From the NCBI RefSeq assembly GCF_020295405.1, contig NZ_JADEYP010000003.1:124001-188000 (forward strand): a stretch of 64,000 bases of DNA, given 5' to 3'. The notes beneath the pieces were generated by a model. It was not told the origin of the DNA and ran no database searches. It saw only the letters and a program-made list of their open reading frames with translations. The stretch is from Sphingobacterium bovistauri. Lineage in GTDB: Bacteria; Bacteroidota; Bacteroidia; Sphingobacteriales; Sphingobacteriaceae. Both the position numbers and the translations under genes were made by a program. Below, piece by piece: positions 37,852-46,322 of this stretch; positions within the stretch are counted from its first letter, which is position 1, and the number at the start of each line of letters is the position of its first letter.

Positions 37852-37879
37852 TAATAATAGACATTCTAGCAAAAAAACT

Positions 37880-39016
37880 ATGAGACCATACCAAATATGT
37901 ACAAAAACAATAATGGATACAACAGATCCGAATATTGTTTTTAATGAACAAGGAGAAAGTGATTATTATACGAATTATATAGAAAATATAAAGCCGAATT
38001 GGCATACAGATAATCGTGGATACGAGGAGCTGATGCTAATTGCGGATAAAATTAAGAAAACAAGCAAGAACAAAGATTTCGATTGCATCATTGGATTGAG
38101 TGGCGGATTGGATAGTTCTTATGCGGCATATGTTGCTAAAGAGATAATGGGTATCCGTCCATTGATATTTCATGTTGATGCTGGCTGGAATACGGATAGG
38201 GCTGTAGGTAATATAGAAAAATTGATTAATGGATTGAATCTTGATTTATATACTGAAGTGATTAATTGGGAGGAAATGAAAGATTTGCAAGTTTCCTTTC
38301 TGAAATCTCAGATTGCGGATCAGGATTTGCCTCAAGATTATGCTTTCTTTTCAGGGTTGTATAAGTTTGCGAAGAAGCATAAGATAAATTATGTTTTGAC
38401 TGGAGGAAATTTTTCTACAGAGTGTTGCCGTGAACCTGAAGAGTGGGGTGGATTTCCGGGTATTGATGTTCGATTAGTTAAGGATATCCACGGTAAATTT
38501 GGAAAAAGACCATTAAAAACGTTTCCATTAGTTGATATTTTGTCTTATAAAATCTATTATAAGTATGTTTATGGGATGGAAGTCTTCAAGCCTTTAAATT
38601 TGATTTCTTATATAAAAGAGGATGCAGAGAAGTTGTTGCAGGAGCGATTTGGCTGGGAACCTTTCCAACACAAACATCATGAATCGCGTTTTACACGTTT
38701 TTACGAGGATTATTGGTTGCCAAGAAAATTTGGATTTGAAAAACGTAGAGCGCATTTTTCTTCTCTTATTTTAACAGGTCAGATGACTAGAGAAGATGCT
38801 TTGGATCGTATTTCAACACCAGAGCTTTCAGAGGAATTCTTGCAAAAGGAATTTGAGTATGTTGCAAACAAGTTAGACCTGACAAAGGAACAGTTGCAAG
38901 AAATATTCGAAGGTCCAAATAAGACTTTTATGGACTATAAGAATAAAATGGGCATTATTAAATTTGGAGCTCAAGTAATGCAAAAATTGGGTATGGAAAA
39001 ACGTTTATTTAGATAG
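37880..39016 (+). CDS. N-acetyl-sugar amidotransferase (WbpG/LfnA/WbuX/PseA family)
   Basis: 378 residues. A PP-loop ATP pyrophosphatase motif lies at 73-80 (LSGGLDSS), with an N-terminal CTKTIMD segment and ECCREPEEWGG in the middle. This family uses ammonia from a HisH/HisF pair to turn an acetamido group into an acetamidino group. The gene is followed without a gap by hisH- and hisF-like genes and then by fnlA. Known relatives with that arrangement, LfnA of Pseudomonas aeruginosa O12 and WbuX of E. coli O145, make L-FucNAm; modification of the pseudaminic-like sugar is the alternative. Confidence 0.85.
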   Translation: MRPYQICTKTIMDTTDPNIVFNEQGESDYYTNYIENIKPNWHTDNRGYEELMLIADKIKKTSKNKDFDCIIGLSGGLDSSYAAYVAKEIMGIRPLIFHVDAGWNTDRAVGNIEKLINGLNLDLYTEVINWEEMKDLQVSFLKSQIADQDLPQDYAFFSGLYKFAKKHKINYVLTGGNFSTECCREPEEWGGFPGIDVRLVKDIHGKFGKRPLKTFPLVDILSYKIYYKYVYGMEVFKPLNLISYIKEDAEKLLQERFGWEPFQHKHHESRFTRFYEDYWLPRKFGFEKRRAHFSSLILTGQMTREDALDRISTPELSEEFLQKEFEYVANKLDLTKEQLQEIFEGPNKTFMDYKNKMGIIKFGAQVMQKLGMEKRLFR

Positions 39017-39631
39017 ATGATTACATTAATTGATTATGGGGTAGGCAATATTAATGCTTTTGTAAATGTTTACAAAAGAGTAGATGTTCCAGTTAAAATA
39101 GCTAGAACTAAAGATGATTTAGTAGGAGCTGAGAAGTTAATATTACCAGGTGTCGGGCATTTTGATCATGCCATGACTCAGCTTAATAATTCCGGGATGC
39201 GTGACACTTTAGATAAGATGGTGTTGGAAGATAAAATTCCTGTAATAGGTATTTGTGTTGGAATGCAAATGATGGCAAACCATAGTGAAGAAGGTAAGTT
39301 AGAGGGCTTGAAATGGATTGATGCTTCAGTGCGTAAATTTGATGAATCAAAAATTAATCAAGTTACTCGTTTACCACATATGGGATGGAATGATGTTAAA
39401 CCTGTTAAGGGTATTTCTCTTTTTAATGGATTAGAGAAGGATGCTATTTTTTATTTTCTACATACATATTATTTTGAGTGTAATCAGCAAGAGGATATTA
39501 TGGCAGTTACTGATTACGGTGGTGAATTTGCTTCTGCAGCTCATCATGAAAATAAATATGGGATTCAATTTCATCCTGAAAAAAGTCATCAGTACGGGGA
39601 AATTTTATTGCATAATTTTGCTAAAATATAA
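39017..39631 (+). CDS. hisH: HisH-like glutamine amidotransferase subunit
   Basis: 204 residues of the class I glutaminase fold. The triad is intact: Cys80 in GICVGMQMM, His186 and Glu188 in GIQFHPEKS. It starts on the base after the amidotransferase stop codon. Context says it supplies ammonia for amidination of a sugar rather than for histidine synthesis, since no other his genes are present. Confidence 0.9.
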   Translation: MITLIDYGVGNINAFVNVYKRVDVPVKIARTKDDLVGAEKLILPGVGHFDHAMTQLNNSGMRDTLDKMVLEDKIPVIGICVGMQMMANHSEEGKLEGLKWIDASVRKFDESKINQVTRLPHMGWNDVKPVKGISLFNGLEKDAIFYFLHTYYFECNQQEDIMAVTDYGGEFASAAHHENKYGIQFHPEKSHQYGEILLHNFAKI

Positions 39632-39637
39632 GGATTT

Positions 39638-40396
39638 ATGTTAAGACCAAGAATTATCCCTAGTCTATTAATCCAAGACAACGGATTAGTAAAGACGGTA
39701 AATTTTAAAAATCCGAAATATGTTGGTGACCCGATCAATGCTGTAAGAATATTTAACGAAAAGTCAGTAGATGAATTGGCTATTTTTGATATTGACGCGA
39801 CGGTGAAAGGCTTGGAACCAAATTATAGCTTGATAGAACGTATTGCTAATCAGTCAAGAATGCCTTTGTGCTACGGTGGTGGTGTTAAGACGGTGGAGCA
39901 GGCACAGCGAATTTTTGGATTAGGTATTGAAAAGATTGCTTTATCATCTTCAGTATTACAAAATCCTCAGTTGATTACGGATATTGCAGATCGCGTTGGT
40001 GCACAATCTGTAATTGTCGTCCTCGACGTTAAGAAAAAGTTGTTTGGAGGATATGAAGTTTTTACGCATAATGGTAAAAAGGGAACCGGAATTAATCCAT
40101 TTAAGTTTATTAAGGAGGCTCAGCAAAGAGGTGCTGGAGAGATAGTAATAAACTCTATTGACCAAGATGGCGTGATGAAAGGTTATGATCTAACTTTAAT
40201 TGATAAAGCAAGGGAACAAACATCATTGCCGATGACTGTCTTAGGAGGGGCTGGCTCCCTTGAAGATATTCAACAAGTTATTAATAAGCATAAAATTATT
40301 GGTGTTGCAGCAGGAAGTCTCTTTGTTTTTAAAGGGGTGTATAAAGCTGTATTAATTAACTATCCTGTAAAGGAAGAAAAGGAAAAATTGTTTTAA
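39638..40396 (+). CDS. hisF: HisF-like subunit that has lost the cyclase Asp11
   Basis: 252 residues, TIM-barrel of the HisF family. It aligns without gaps at the N-terminus to the histidine enzyme (RIIPCLDVKDG), but reads RIIPSLLIQDN, so the catalytic Asp11 is Leu. The second catalytic aspartate is kept in IVVLDVKKK. The phosphate-binding loops (GGGVKT, GGAGSLED) and the shape of the ammonia tunnel are probably kept. It should act as an ammonia-channelling partner for HisH and the amidotransferase rather than as imidazole-glycerol-phosphate cyclase. Confidence 0.88.
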   Translation: MLRPRIIPSLLIQDNGLVKTVNFKNPKYVGDPINAVRIFNEKSVDELAIFDIDATVKGLEPNYSLIERIANQSRMPLCYGGGVKTVEQAQRIFGLGIEKIALSSSVLQNPQLITDIADRVGAQSVIVVLDVKKKLFGGYEVFTHNGKKGTGINPFKFIKEAQQRGAGEIVINSIDQDGVMKGYDLTLIDKAREQTSLPMTVLGGAGSLEDIQQVINKHKIIGVAAGSLFVFKGVYKAVLINYPVKEEKEKLF

Positions 40397-40406
40397 ATCT
40401 GAATAC

Positions 40407-41438
40407 ATGGAAATTAAAGATAAAATCTTATTAATAACCGGTGGTACTGGTTCATTTGGCACAGCGGTGTTAAATCGTTTTTTACAAACAGACCATTTTC
40501 GCGAAATCCGTATTTTCTCTCGTGATGAAAAGAAGCAAGATGATATGCGAAACTTATATAAGGATAATAAAATTAAGTATTATATAGGAGATGTACGTGA
40601 TTATGCGTCTGTCGAACCCGCTACTCGAGGAGTAGATTATATTTTCCACGCTGCTGCATTGAAGCAAGTTCCTTCATGTGAATTTTTTCCAATGCAAGCG
40701 GTAAAAACAAATGTCGAGGGAACACAAAATGTAATACGTGCCGCTGCATCGAATGATGTTAAAAAGGTTATTTGTCTTTCCACAGATAAAGCTGCATATC
40801 CAATTAATGCTATGGGAATATCCAAAGCTATGATGGAAAAAGTCGCGGTAGCAGAAGCACGCAATTTAAAGGATACTGTTGTGTGTTTGACACGTTATGG
40901 AAATGTTATGGCATCTCGTGGATCAGTAATTCCATTATTTCTAAATCAAATTCAAAAGGGAGATCCTATTACGATTACAGATCCAAATATGTCTCGTTTC
41001 TTTATGTCATTAGAGGATGCTGTTGATTTAGTGCTGTTTGCTTTTGAACACGCTAATCCAGGGGATCTTTTCGTAAACAAAGCGCCAGCGGGAACTATTG
41101 GTGATCTGGCTCAAGCTTTAATTGAGCTAACAGGAAAGCAAGTTCCAGTCAAAGTAATCGGTACTCGACATGGAGAAAAATTGTATGAAACATTATGTAC
41201 GCGTGAAGAAATGATGAAAGCAGAAGATATGGGCGATTTTTATCGTGTACCTGCTGATAATCGTGATTTGAACTATGCTAAATATTTCTCTGAGGGAGAG
41301 CAAGATGTTTCTAAGATAGAGGATTATCATTCTCACAATACGGAGCAACAAGGAGTCGAAGGTTTGAAGAAACTAGTATCCTCGTTACCTCTAATTCGTA
41401 AAGAAATTTTTGGTGAGGATGTACTACAATACCCTTAA
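40407..41438 (+). CDS. fnlA: UDP-GlcNAc 5-inverting 4,6-dehydratase (FnlA/WbjB/CapE)
   Basis: 343 residues, extended SDR. NAD motif TGGTGSFG (11-18) and STDKAAYP are typical. The usual catalytic Tyr is Met136 in AMGISK, with Lys140, as in the CapE/FnlA branch. It starts UDP-L-FucNAc synthesis by making UDP-2-acetamido-2,6-dideoxy-4-keto-hexose with inverted C5, the same type of product that PseB makes. It could therefore also feed the PseC encoded 13 kb upstream. It follows the hisF-like gene by 10 bases. Confidence 0.92.
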   Translation: MEIKDKILLITGGTGSFGTAVLNRFLQTDHFREIRIFSRDEKKQDDMRNLYKDNKIKYYIGDVRDYASVEPATRGVDYIFHAAALKQVPSCEFFPMQAVKTNVEGTQNVIRAAASNDVKKVICLSTDKAAYPINAMGISKAMMEKVAVAEARNLKDTVVCLTRYGNVMASRGSVIPLFLNQIQKGDPITITDPNMSRFFMSLEDAVDLVLFAFEHANPGDLFVNKAPAGTIGDLAQALIELTGKQVPVKVIGTRHGEKLYETLCTREEMMKAEDMGDFYRVPADNRDLNYAKYFSEGEQDVSKIEDYHSHNTEQQGVEGLKKLVSSLPLIRKEIFGEDVLQYP

Positions 41439-41450
41439 GAATTACTTGTC

Positions 41451-41873
41451 ATGATGAACTTTATTGAGGGAGGAATAGCAAAAGATCAACGCGGGCAAAT
41501 AAGATTTGTTAATGATTTCGATATGAGCCTAGTAAAGCGTTTTTATATAATTAAAAATGATGACTTAGAATCGATTCGTGGATGGAGAGCTCACCGAATA
41601 GAGCAGCGCTGGTTTTATGTGCTTTCGGGAGCTTTCTCTATTGATATTGTGAAAATAGATCATTGGGAAAAAGTATCAATAGACTTAGAAGTTAGAAATG
41701 AAACTTTGAGTTCCTTAAGCAATAATGTTTTGCATCTTTCACCTGGTTATGCTACAGCATTTAGAGCATTAGAGCCTAATAGTGAATTACTTGTTTTTGC
41801 TGATTATGGAATAGAGCATGCTTCTGAAGATGATTATACATTTCCGTTAGATTATTTTGTTAACAGAATTTAA
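41451..41873 (+). CDS. WxcM/FdtA-like cupin protein
   Basis: 140 residues, a single small cupin. GWRAHRIEQRWFYVLSGAF corresponds to the HxH..Q.....SG signature of the sugar 3,4-ketoisomerase group, and HLSPGYATAFRALEPNSELL to its second motif. Small cupins of this kind are found inside fnl gene sets in Bacteroidota, and WbuC of E. coli is a cupin neighbour as well. Its reaction is unclear; an epimerase or helper role in the FucNAc pathway is likely. It precedes fnlB by two bases. Confidence 0.7.
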   Translation: MMNFIEGGIAKDQRGQIRFVNDFDMSLVKRFYIIKNDDLESIRGWRAHRIEQRWFYVLSGAFSIDIVKIDHWEKVSIDLEVRNETLSSLSNNVLHLSPGYATAFRALEPNSELLVFADYGIEHASEDDYTFPLDYFVNRI

Positions 41874-41875
41874 GC

Positions 41876-42994
41876 ATGAAAAGAGTAGGGATTACAGGTC
41901 AAAATGGTTTTGTAGGAAAACATTTATATAATACTTTAGGATTATTTCTAGAAGAATTCGAAAGAGTGGATTTTCAAAAGGATTTCTTTGAAAATGAGAC
42001 GAAATTAGATGAATTTGTTGCACAATGCGATGTTGTTGTACATCTGGCAGCTATGAATCGTCATGAATCAGAACAGTTTATCTACGAAACTAACGTTGGT
42101 TTAGCGAATAAACTGGTTGAATCTTTAAAAAGAACGAATTCTAAAGCGCATGTGTTGATGTCTTCTTCTACTCAGGAAGAAAAGGATAATCTTTACGGGA
42201 AGTCGAAAAAAGAAGGTCGTGAAGCGATTGTAAATTGGGCGAAGGAAAATGGTGGAAGTGCTACCGGATTAATTATTCCTAATGTTTTTGGAGCCTTCGG
42301 AAAACCATACTATAATTCTTTTATTGCCACATTTTGTCATCAGCTTACGCATGGCGAGATTCCTACGATTGCTAATGACGGCGAAGTTAAGTTGATTTAT
42401 GTTCAAGAATTGGTTAATAGAATTATAGATGAAATCCACATTGGCCAATCAAAAGCAGAATGTGTCGTTGAACCAACGGCTACTAAAAAAGTTTCTGAAG
42501 TTTTAGCCCTATTAAACTATTACAAAGAAAAATACTTTGACAGAGGAGAAATTCCTGAGTTAAATAATAAATTTGATCATAATTTGTTTAATACCTATCG
42601 TACATATATTGACCATAAAGATTTTTTTCCAGTTAAATTCACGCAGCATACAGATTCTAGAGGAGCTTTTGTAGAGGTTATTCGTTTGGGAATTGGAGGT
42701 CAGTGTTCGTTTTCTATATCCTTGCCAGGGATTACGCGTGGTAATCATTATCATACGCATAAAATTGAGCGTTTCGCAGTTATTAAAGGAAAGGCATTAA
42801 TCCAGTTGAGAAAAATAGGTACGGATGAAGTTCTTGATTTTAATTTAGAAGGAAGAGAGCCTGCTTATGTAGATATGCCAATTTGGTATACTCATAATAT
42901 TAAAAATATAGGAGATGAAGACTTATATACCATTTTTTGGATTGATGAACCGTTTAATCCAGAAGATGCAGATACCTATTTTGAAACTGTTTAA
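41876..42994 (+). CDS. fnlB: FnlB/WbjC/CapF bifunctional epimerase-reductase
   Basis: 372 residues in two domains. Residues 1 to about 245 are a SDR domain (GITGQNGFVGKHLYNTL, LYGKSKKEGRE with Tyr/Lys). Residues about 250-372 are a zinc cupin with HYHTHKIERFAVIKG and DMPIWYTHNI. CapF-type enzymes use the cupin to epimerise C3 and the SDR to reduce C4, giving UDP-L-N-acetyl-pneumosamine/talosamine for the last epimerase. It lies between the cupin gene and fnlC with short spacers. Confidence 0.93.
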   Translation: MKRVGITGQNGFVGKHLYNTLGLFLEEFERVDFQKDFFENETKLDEFVAQCDVVVHLAAMNRHESEQFIYETNVGLANKLVESLKRTNSKAHVLMSSSTQEEKDNLYGKSKKEGREAIVNWAKENGGSATGLIIPNVFGAFGKPYYNSFIATFCHQLTHGEIPTIANDGEVKLIYVQELVNRIIDEIHIGQSKAECVVEPTATKKVSEVLALLNYYKEKYFDRGEIPELNNKFDHNLFNTYRTYIDHKDFFPVKFTQHTDSRGAFVEVIRLGIGGQCSFSISLPGITRGNHYHTHKIERFAVIKGKALIQLRKIGTDEVLDFNLEGREPAYVDMPIWYTHNIKNIGDEDLYTIFWIDEPFNPEDADTYFETV

Positions 42995-43009
42995 TATCTA
43001 AACATAAAG

Positions 43010-44149
43010 ATGAAAAAATTAAAAGTAATGACGGTTGTAGGTACACGACCAGAAATCATTAGATTATCACGAGTATTATCAGCTTTAGATGCTTCTGAGG
43101 CTATCGATCATATCATCGTCCATACAGGACAAAATTACGATTACGAACTGAATCAAATTTTCTTTGAAGATTTAGGGCTTCGTAAACCAGATTATTTCTT
43201 AGAAGCAGCAGGTAAAACAGCAACAGAAACGGTTGGAAATATCTTGATTAAAATTGATCCACTTTTAGAAGAATTAAAACCTGATGCTTTCTTGGTTTTA
43301 GGGGATACAAATTCATGTTTGTGTGCAATTCCTGCTAAAAAGCGTCATATTCCAATTTTTCACATGGAAGCTGGAAACAGATGTTTCGACCAAAGAGTTC
43401 CTGAGGAAACGAATCGTAAAATCGTAGATCATACTTCAGATATTAATTTAACGTATTCTGACATTGCTCGTGAATATTTATTACGTGAAGGATTACCTGC
43501 GGATCGTATTATCAAGACTGGTTCGCCTATGTATGAGGTTCTTACTCATTATTTGCCTCAAATTGAATCTTCGAATGTATTGGAGAAATTAAATCTGAGA
43601 GAGGGAGAGTTTTTTGTCGTATCTTCTCATCGTGAGGAAAATATTAACTCAGAAAAGAACTTCCGTGGATTAATGACATCTCTAAATGCAATAGCAGAAA
43701 AGTATCAATATCCAATCATTGTTTCGACACATCCACGTACACAAAATATGATTGATAAGATGCAAATCGAAATGCGTCCCGAGGTACAATTTTTAAAACC
43801 TTTAGGCTTTCATGATTATAATGCACTACAAAAACGTGCTTATGCCGTATTATCTGATTCAGGAACGATTAATGAAGAATCGTCTATTTTAAATTTCCGA
43901 GCATTAAATATCCGTCAAGCACACGAACGTCCCGAAGCTATGGAAGAAGCTTCAGTAATGATGGTCGGGTTGTCTCCTGAACGTATTTTACAAGGATTGA
44001 CTCAAGTTTTACAACAGAAAGTTGGTGAAGAGCGTAATTTCCGTCCAGTAGCAGATTATTCCATGCCAAATGTTTCTGAAAAAGTGGTACGAATAATCAT
44101 TTCTTATACGGATTATATTAAAAGAACAGTTTGGTCTGAGGAGATATAA
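43010..44149 (+). CDS. fnlC: UDP-N-acetyl-L-fucosamine synthase (FnlC/WbjD/CapG)
   Basis: 379 residues of the WecB-like non-hydrolysing 2-epimerase family. VVGTRPEIIRLSRVL opens the chain, and HMEAGNRCFDQRVPEETNR and SSHREENI are the catalytic regions; GNRCFD distinguishes it from WecB (AGLRT). It inverts C2 to finish UDP-L-FucNAc. It shares one base with the following glycosyltransferase gene. Confidence 0.94.
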   Translation: MKKLKVMTVVGTRPEIIRLSRVLSALDASEAIDHIIVHTGQNYDYELNQIFFEDLGLRKPDYFLEAAGKTATETVGNILIKIDPLLEELKPDAFLVLGDTNSCLCAIPAKKRHIPIFHMEAGNRCFDQRVPEETNRKIVDHTSDINLTYSDIAREYLLREGLPADRIIKTGSPMYEVLTHYLPQIESSNVLEKLNLREGEFFVVSSHREENINSEKNFRGLMTSLNAIAEKYQYPIIVSTHPRTQNMIDKMQIEMRPEVQFLKPLGFHDYNALQKRAYAVLSDSGTINEESSILNFRALNIRQAHERPEAMEEASVMMVGLSPERILQGLTQVLQQKVGEERNFRPVADYSMPNVSEKVVRIIISYTDYIKRTVWSEEI

Positions 44150-45405
44150 TGCACAAAGGAAAAAAAATATTAATTCATAGTATCGCTTTTAGTCCGGATG
44201 GAGTGTCCACAGCATATTTGTATAATGACATTGCAAAAGGATTCAAAGAAAAGGGGTATGAGGTTGTGGTTCTAACGACTACCCCTCATTATAATGTTGT
44301 AGAATCTGAGCTCAAGAAGCAACCATTAAAAAAGCGAGCACTGGGCCTATTTTATGAAAGTAATTTTGAAGGAATTAAAATCTTGCATGTTCCTCAAAAA
44401 AAATTTAAATCGACTATTCTTCGTTTATTTGGCTTTGTATATTGGCATATAATGGCTATTATTTTGGGCCTAAATGAGAAGAATGTTTTAGCATTATTGT
44501 CGCCATCTCCACCATTAACAATAGGATTTATTAATCTTTTAATAGGAAAAATTAAGGGGGCTAAAGTTGTATATAATGTACAAGAAATTTATCCCGATTT
44601 TTTAATAGAACAAGGAGGTTTAAAATCAAAAATTTTAATTAAGATTTTAAAATGGCTGGAACGATATGTTTATAATAAGTCAGATGCAGTAACGACAATT
44701 GATGAGATTTTTTATAAAACGATTGTTAGCCGTTTTGATGACAAAATTAAGCTTCATATTATTCCTAATTTTGTTGATACTGATTTGTACAAACCTCTTG
44801 ATAATTCAACGATAAATTTGGATCCACACATTTTCCCTCAGAATAATGATATCAAACTTATGTATGCAGGGAATATTGGTCATGCACAAGACTGGGAACC
44901 AATGGTTCAATTGGCTATTTATTTAAAAAATGAGCCCTTTGAATTTTATGTAATTGGTGAAGGTGTTATGAAATCTTATGTAGAAGATAAAGTAAAGGAA
45001 AATGGATTAAAAAATGTTCATATTTTACCTTATCAACCACGTGAAACTATGCCTCAGCTATTGGATTATGCCGATTTGCAATTCATATTTATGTCTAAAG
45101 AGATGGAAGGGCATGGGTTTCCATCTAAAGTATATACGATCATGGCTTGCGGCAAACCATTATTGGTTTGCTCAGGAGAGAAGTCACCTATAGTTAATTT
45201 TTTAAAACCTATTGATTGTGCTGCTTTAATAACTACATCACGCTTTGAAGTAAAAATTAATGAAATGGTTAGTTTTTTAAGGAGGCAGAGTAAAAAAAGC
45301 CTGCAGGAAATGGGAAAAAAAGGTTTAGAGGAAGTAGATAAATTTTATTCAAAAGATGTTGTCGTGAATAAATATGTTGATTTAATAGATAATTTATTGG
45401 ATTGA
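44149..45405 (+). CDS. wbuB: GT4 glycosyltransferase, WbuB-like (probable L-FucNAc/FucNAm transferase)
   Basis: 418 residues, GT-B fold. The N-terminal part has LLSPSPPLTIG and VQEIYPDFLIEQGG, characteristic of WbuB proteins, and the C-terminal half has MYAGNIGHAQDWEPMVQ and FPSKVYTIMACGKPLL. WbuB lies directly after fnlC in several O-antigen loci and is thought to transfer L-FucNAc. The same adjacency here supports that donor, or its amidino form. Confidence 0.88.
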   Translation: MHKGKKILIHSIAFSPDGVSTAYLYNDIAKGFKEKGYEVVVLTTTPHYNVVESELKKQPLKKRALGLFYESNFEGIKILHVPQKKFKSTILRLFGFVYWHIMAIILGLNEKNVLALLSPSPPLTIGFINLLIGKIKGAKVVYNVQEIYPDFLIEQGGLKSKILIKILKWLERYVYNKSDAVTTIDEIFYKTIVSRFDDKIKLHIIPNFVDTDLYKPLDNSTINLDPHIFPQNNDIKLMYAGNIGHAQDWEPMVQLAIYLKNEPFEFYVIGEGVMKSYVEDKVKENGLKNVHILPYQPRETMPQLLDYADLQFIFMSKEMEGHGFPSKVYTIMACGKPLLVCSGEKSPIVNFLKPIDCAALITTSRFEVKINEMVSFLRRQSKKSLQEMGKKGLEEVDKFYSKDVVVNKYVDLIDNLLD

Positions 45406-46322
45406 TGAAAGTTGCTATTACAGGTGCCTCAGGTTTTGTTGGTCAAAATTTGAGTTCTTATTTTGGGAAAAAGGCTGTTGATGTCCAGAATTTCAGTTTA
45501 AGAACTGATGATTGGAAGCAAAATGCTGTTTTTTTTAATGTTGATGCTATTATTCACTTGGCGGGTAAAGCACATGATACATCAAATACATCATCCGATG
45601 CTGAGTATTTTCAGGTCAATAGAGACCTAACTATTCAGCTTTTTGATAAATATCTAGAATCTAGTGTTAGAGATTTTTTCTTTTTTTCTTCTGTTAAGGC
45701 AGTAGCTGATACGGTAGATACAATCTTATTTGAAGGCGCTGATTCTAAGCCTAAAACTGCTTATGGGAGATCAAAATTCGAAGCTGAAAAATATATTCTA
45801 AGTAAAGAATTGCCAATCGGAAAGAGAGTTTTTATTATTAGACCATGTATGATTCATGGTCCTGGTAATAAGGGAAATCTTAATCTTTTATATAAAATTG
45901 TCGAAAAGGGAATCCCATGGCCTCTAGCTAGTTTTGAGAATGAGAGGTCTTTTTTGGGTATAGATAATTTATCTTTTCTTCTTTTTTCTATGGTAAAAAG
46001 GGCGGATTTGCCATCTGGTATTTATCATTTTGCAGATGATGAAATGTTGTCAACGAATGAATTAGTAACACTAATTAGTACAGTTTTGAAAAAAAAGGTG
46101 AAGTTAATGCGTATTCCTCGTAGTATTGTAAACAATTTAGTTAAAATTGGAGATGTTATTTCGCTTCCGCTTAATTCAGAGCGCTTAAAGAAACTTACCG
46201 AGTCTTATGTAGTGTCTAATGAAAAGATAAAAAATGCGTTGGGCATTGAGCGTCTACCTTTAACTGCTAAAGAAGGATTAGAGATTACTATATCATCATT
46301 TATAAAAAATAAAAATCAATGA
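45405..46322 (+). CDS. NAD-dependent sugar epimerase/dehydratase, WbpV-like
   Basis: 305 residues from the ATG; a TTG one codon earlier is not needed. Extended SDR with TGASGFVGQNLSSYF, FFSSVKAVAD and YGRSKFEAE as Tyr/Lys site. In many loci an epimerase of this type stands just before a WbpL-like initiating transferase, as here, and makes or reduces the 4-keto/4-epimer donor for it (UDP-QuiNAc or UDP-FucNAc type). It shares one base with the upstream gene and four with the next. Confidence 0.82.
   Translation: MKVAITGASGFVGQNLSSYFGKKAVDVQNFSLRTDDWKQNAVFFNVDAIIHLAGKAHDTSNTSSDAEYFQVNRDLTIQLFDKYLESSVRDFFFFSSVKAVADTVDTILFEGADSKPKTAYGRSKFEAEKYILSKELPIGKRVFIIRPCMIHGPGNKGNLNLLYKIVEKGIPWPLASFENERSFLGIDNLSFLLFSMVKRADLPSGIYHFADDEMLSTNELVTLISTVLKKKVKLMRIPRSIVNNLVKIGDVISLPLNSERLKKLTESYVVSNEKIKNALGIERLPLTAKEGLEITISSFIKNKNQ

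Noticed and set aside
39441..39644. Small ORF overlapping the end of the hisH-like gene
   Set aside because: It is a different frame of hisH and hydrophobic only because of base composition.
39017..40396. hisH and hisF as part of histidine biosynthesis
   Set aside because: No other his genes are present, the pair is locked to a sugar amidotransferase, and the HisF-like protein lacks the catalytic Asp11.
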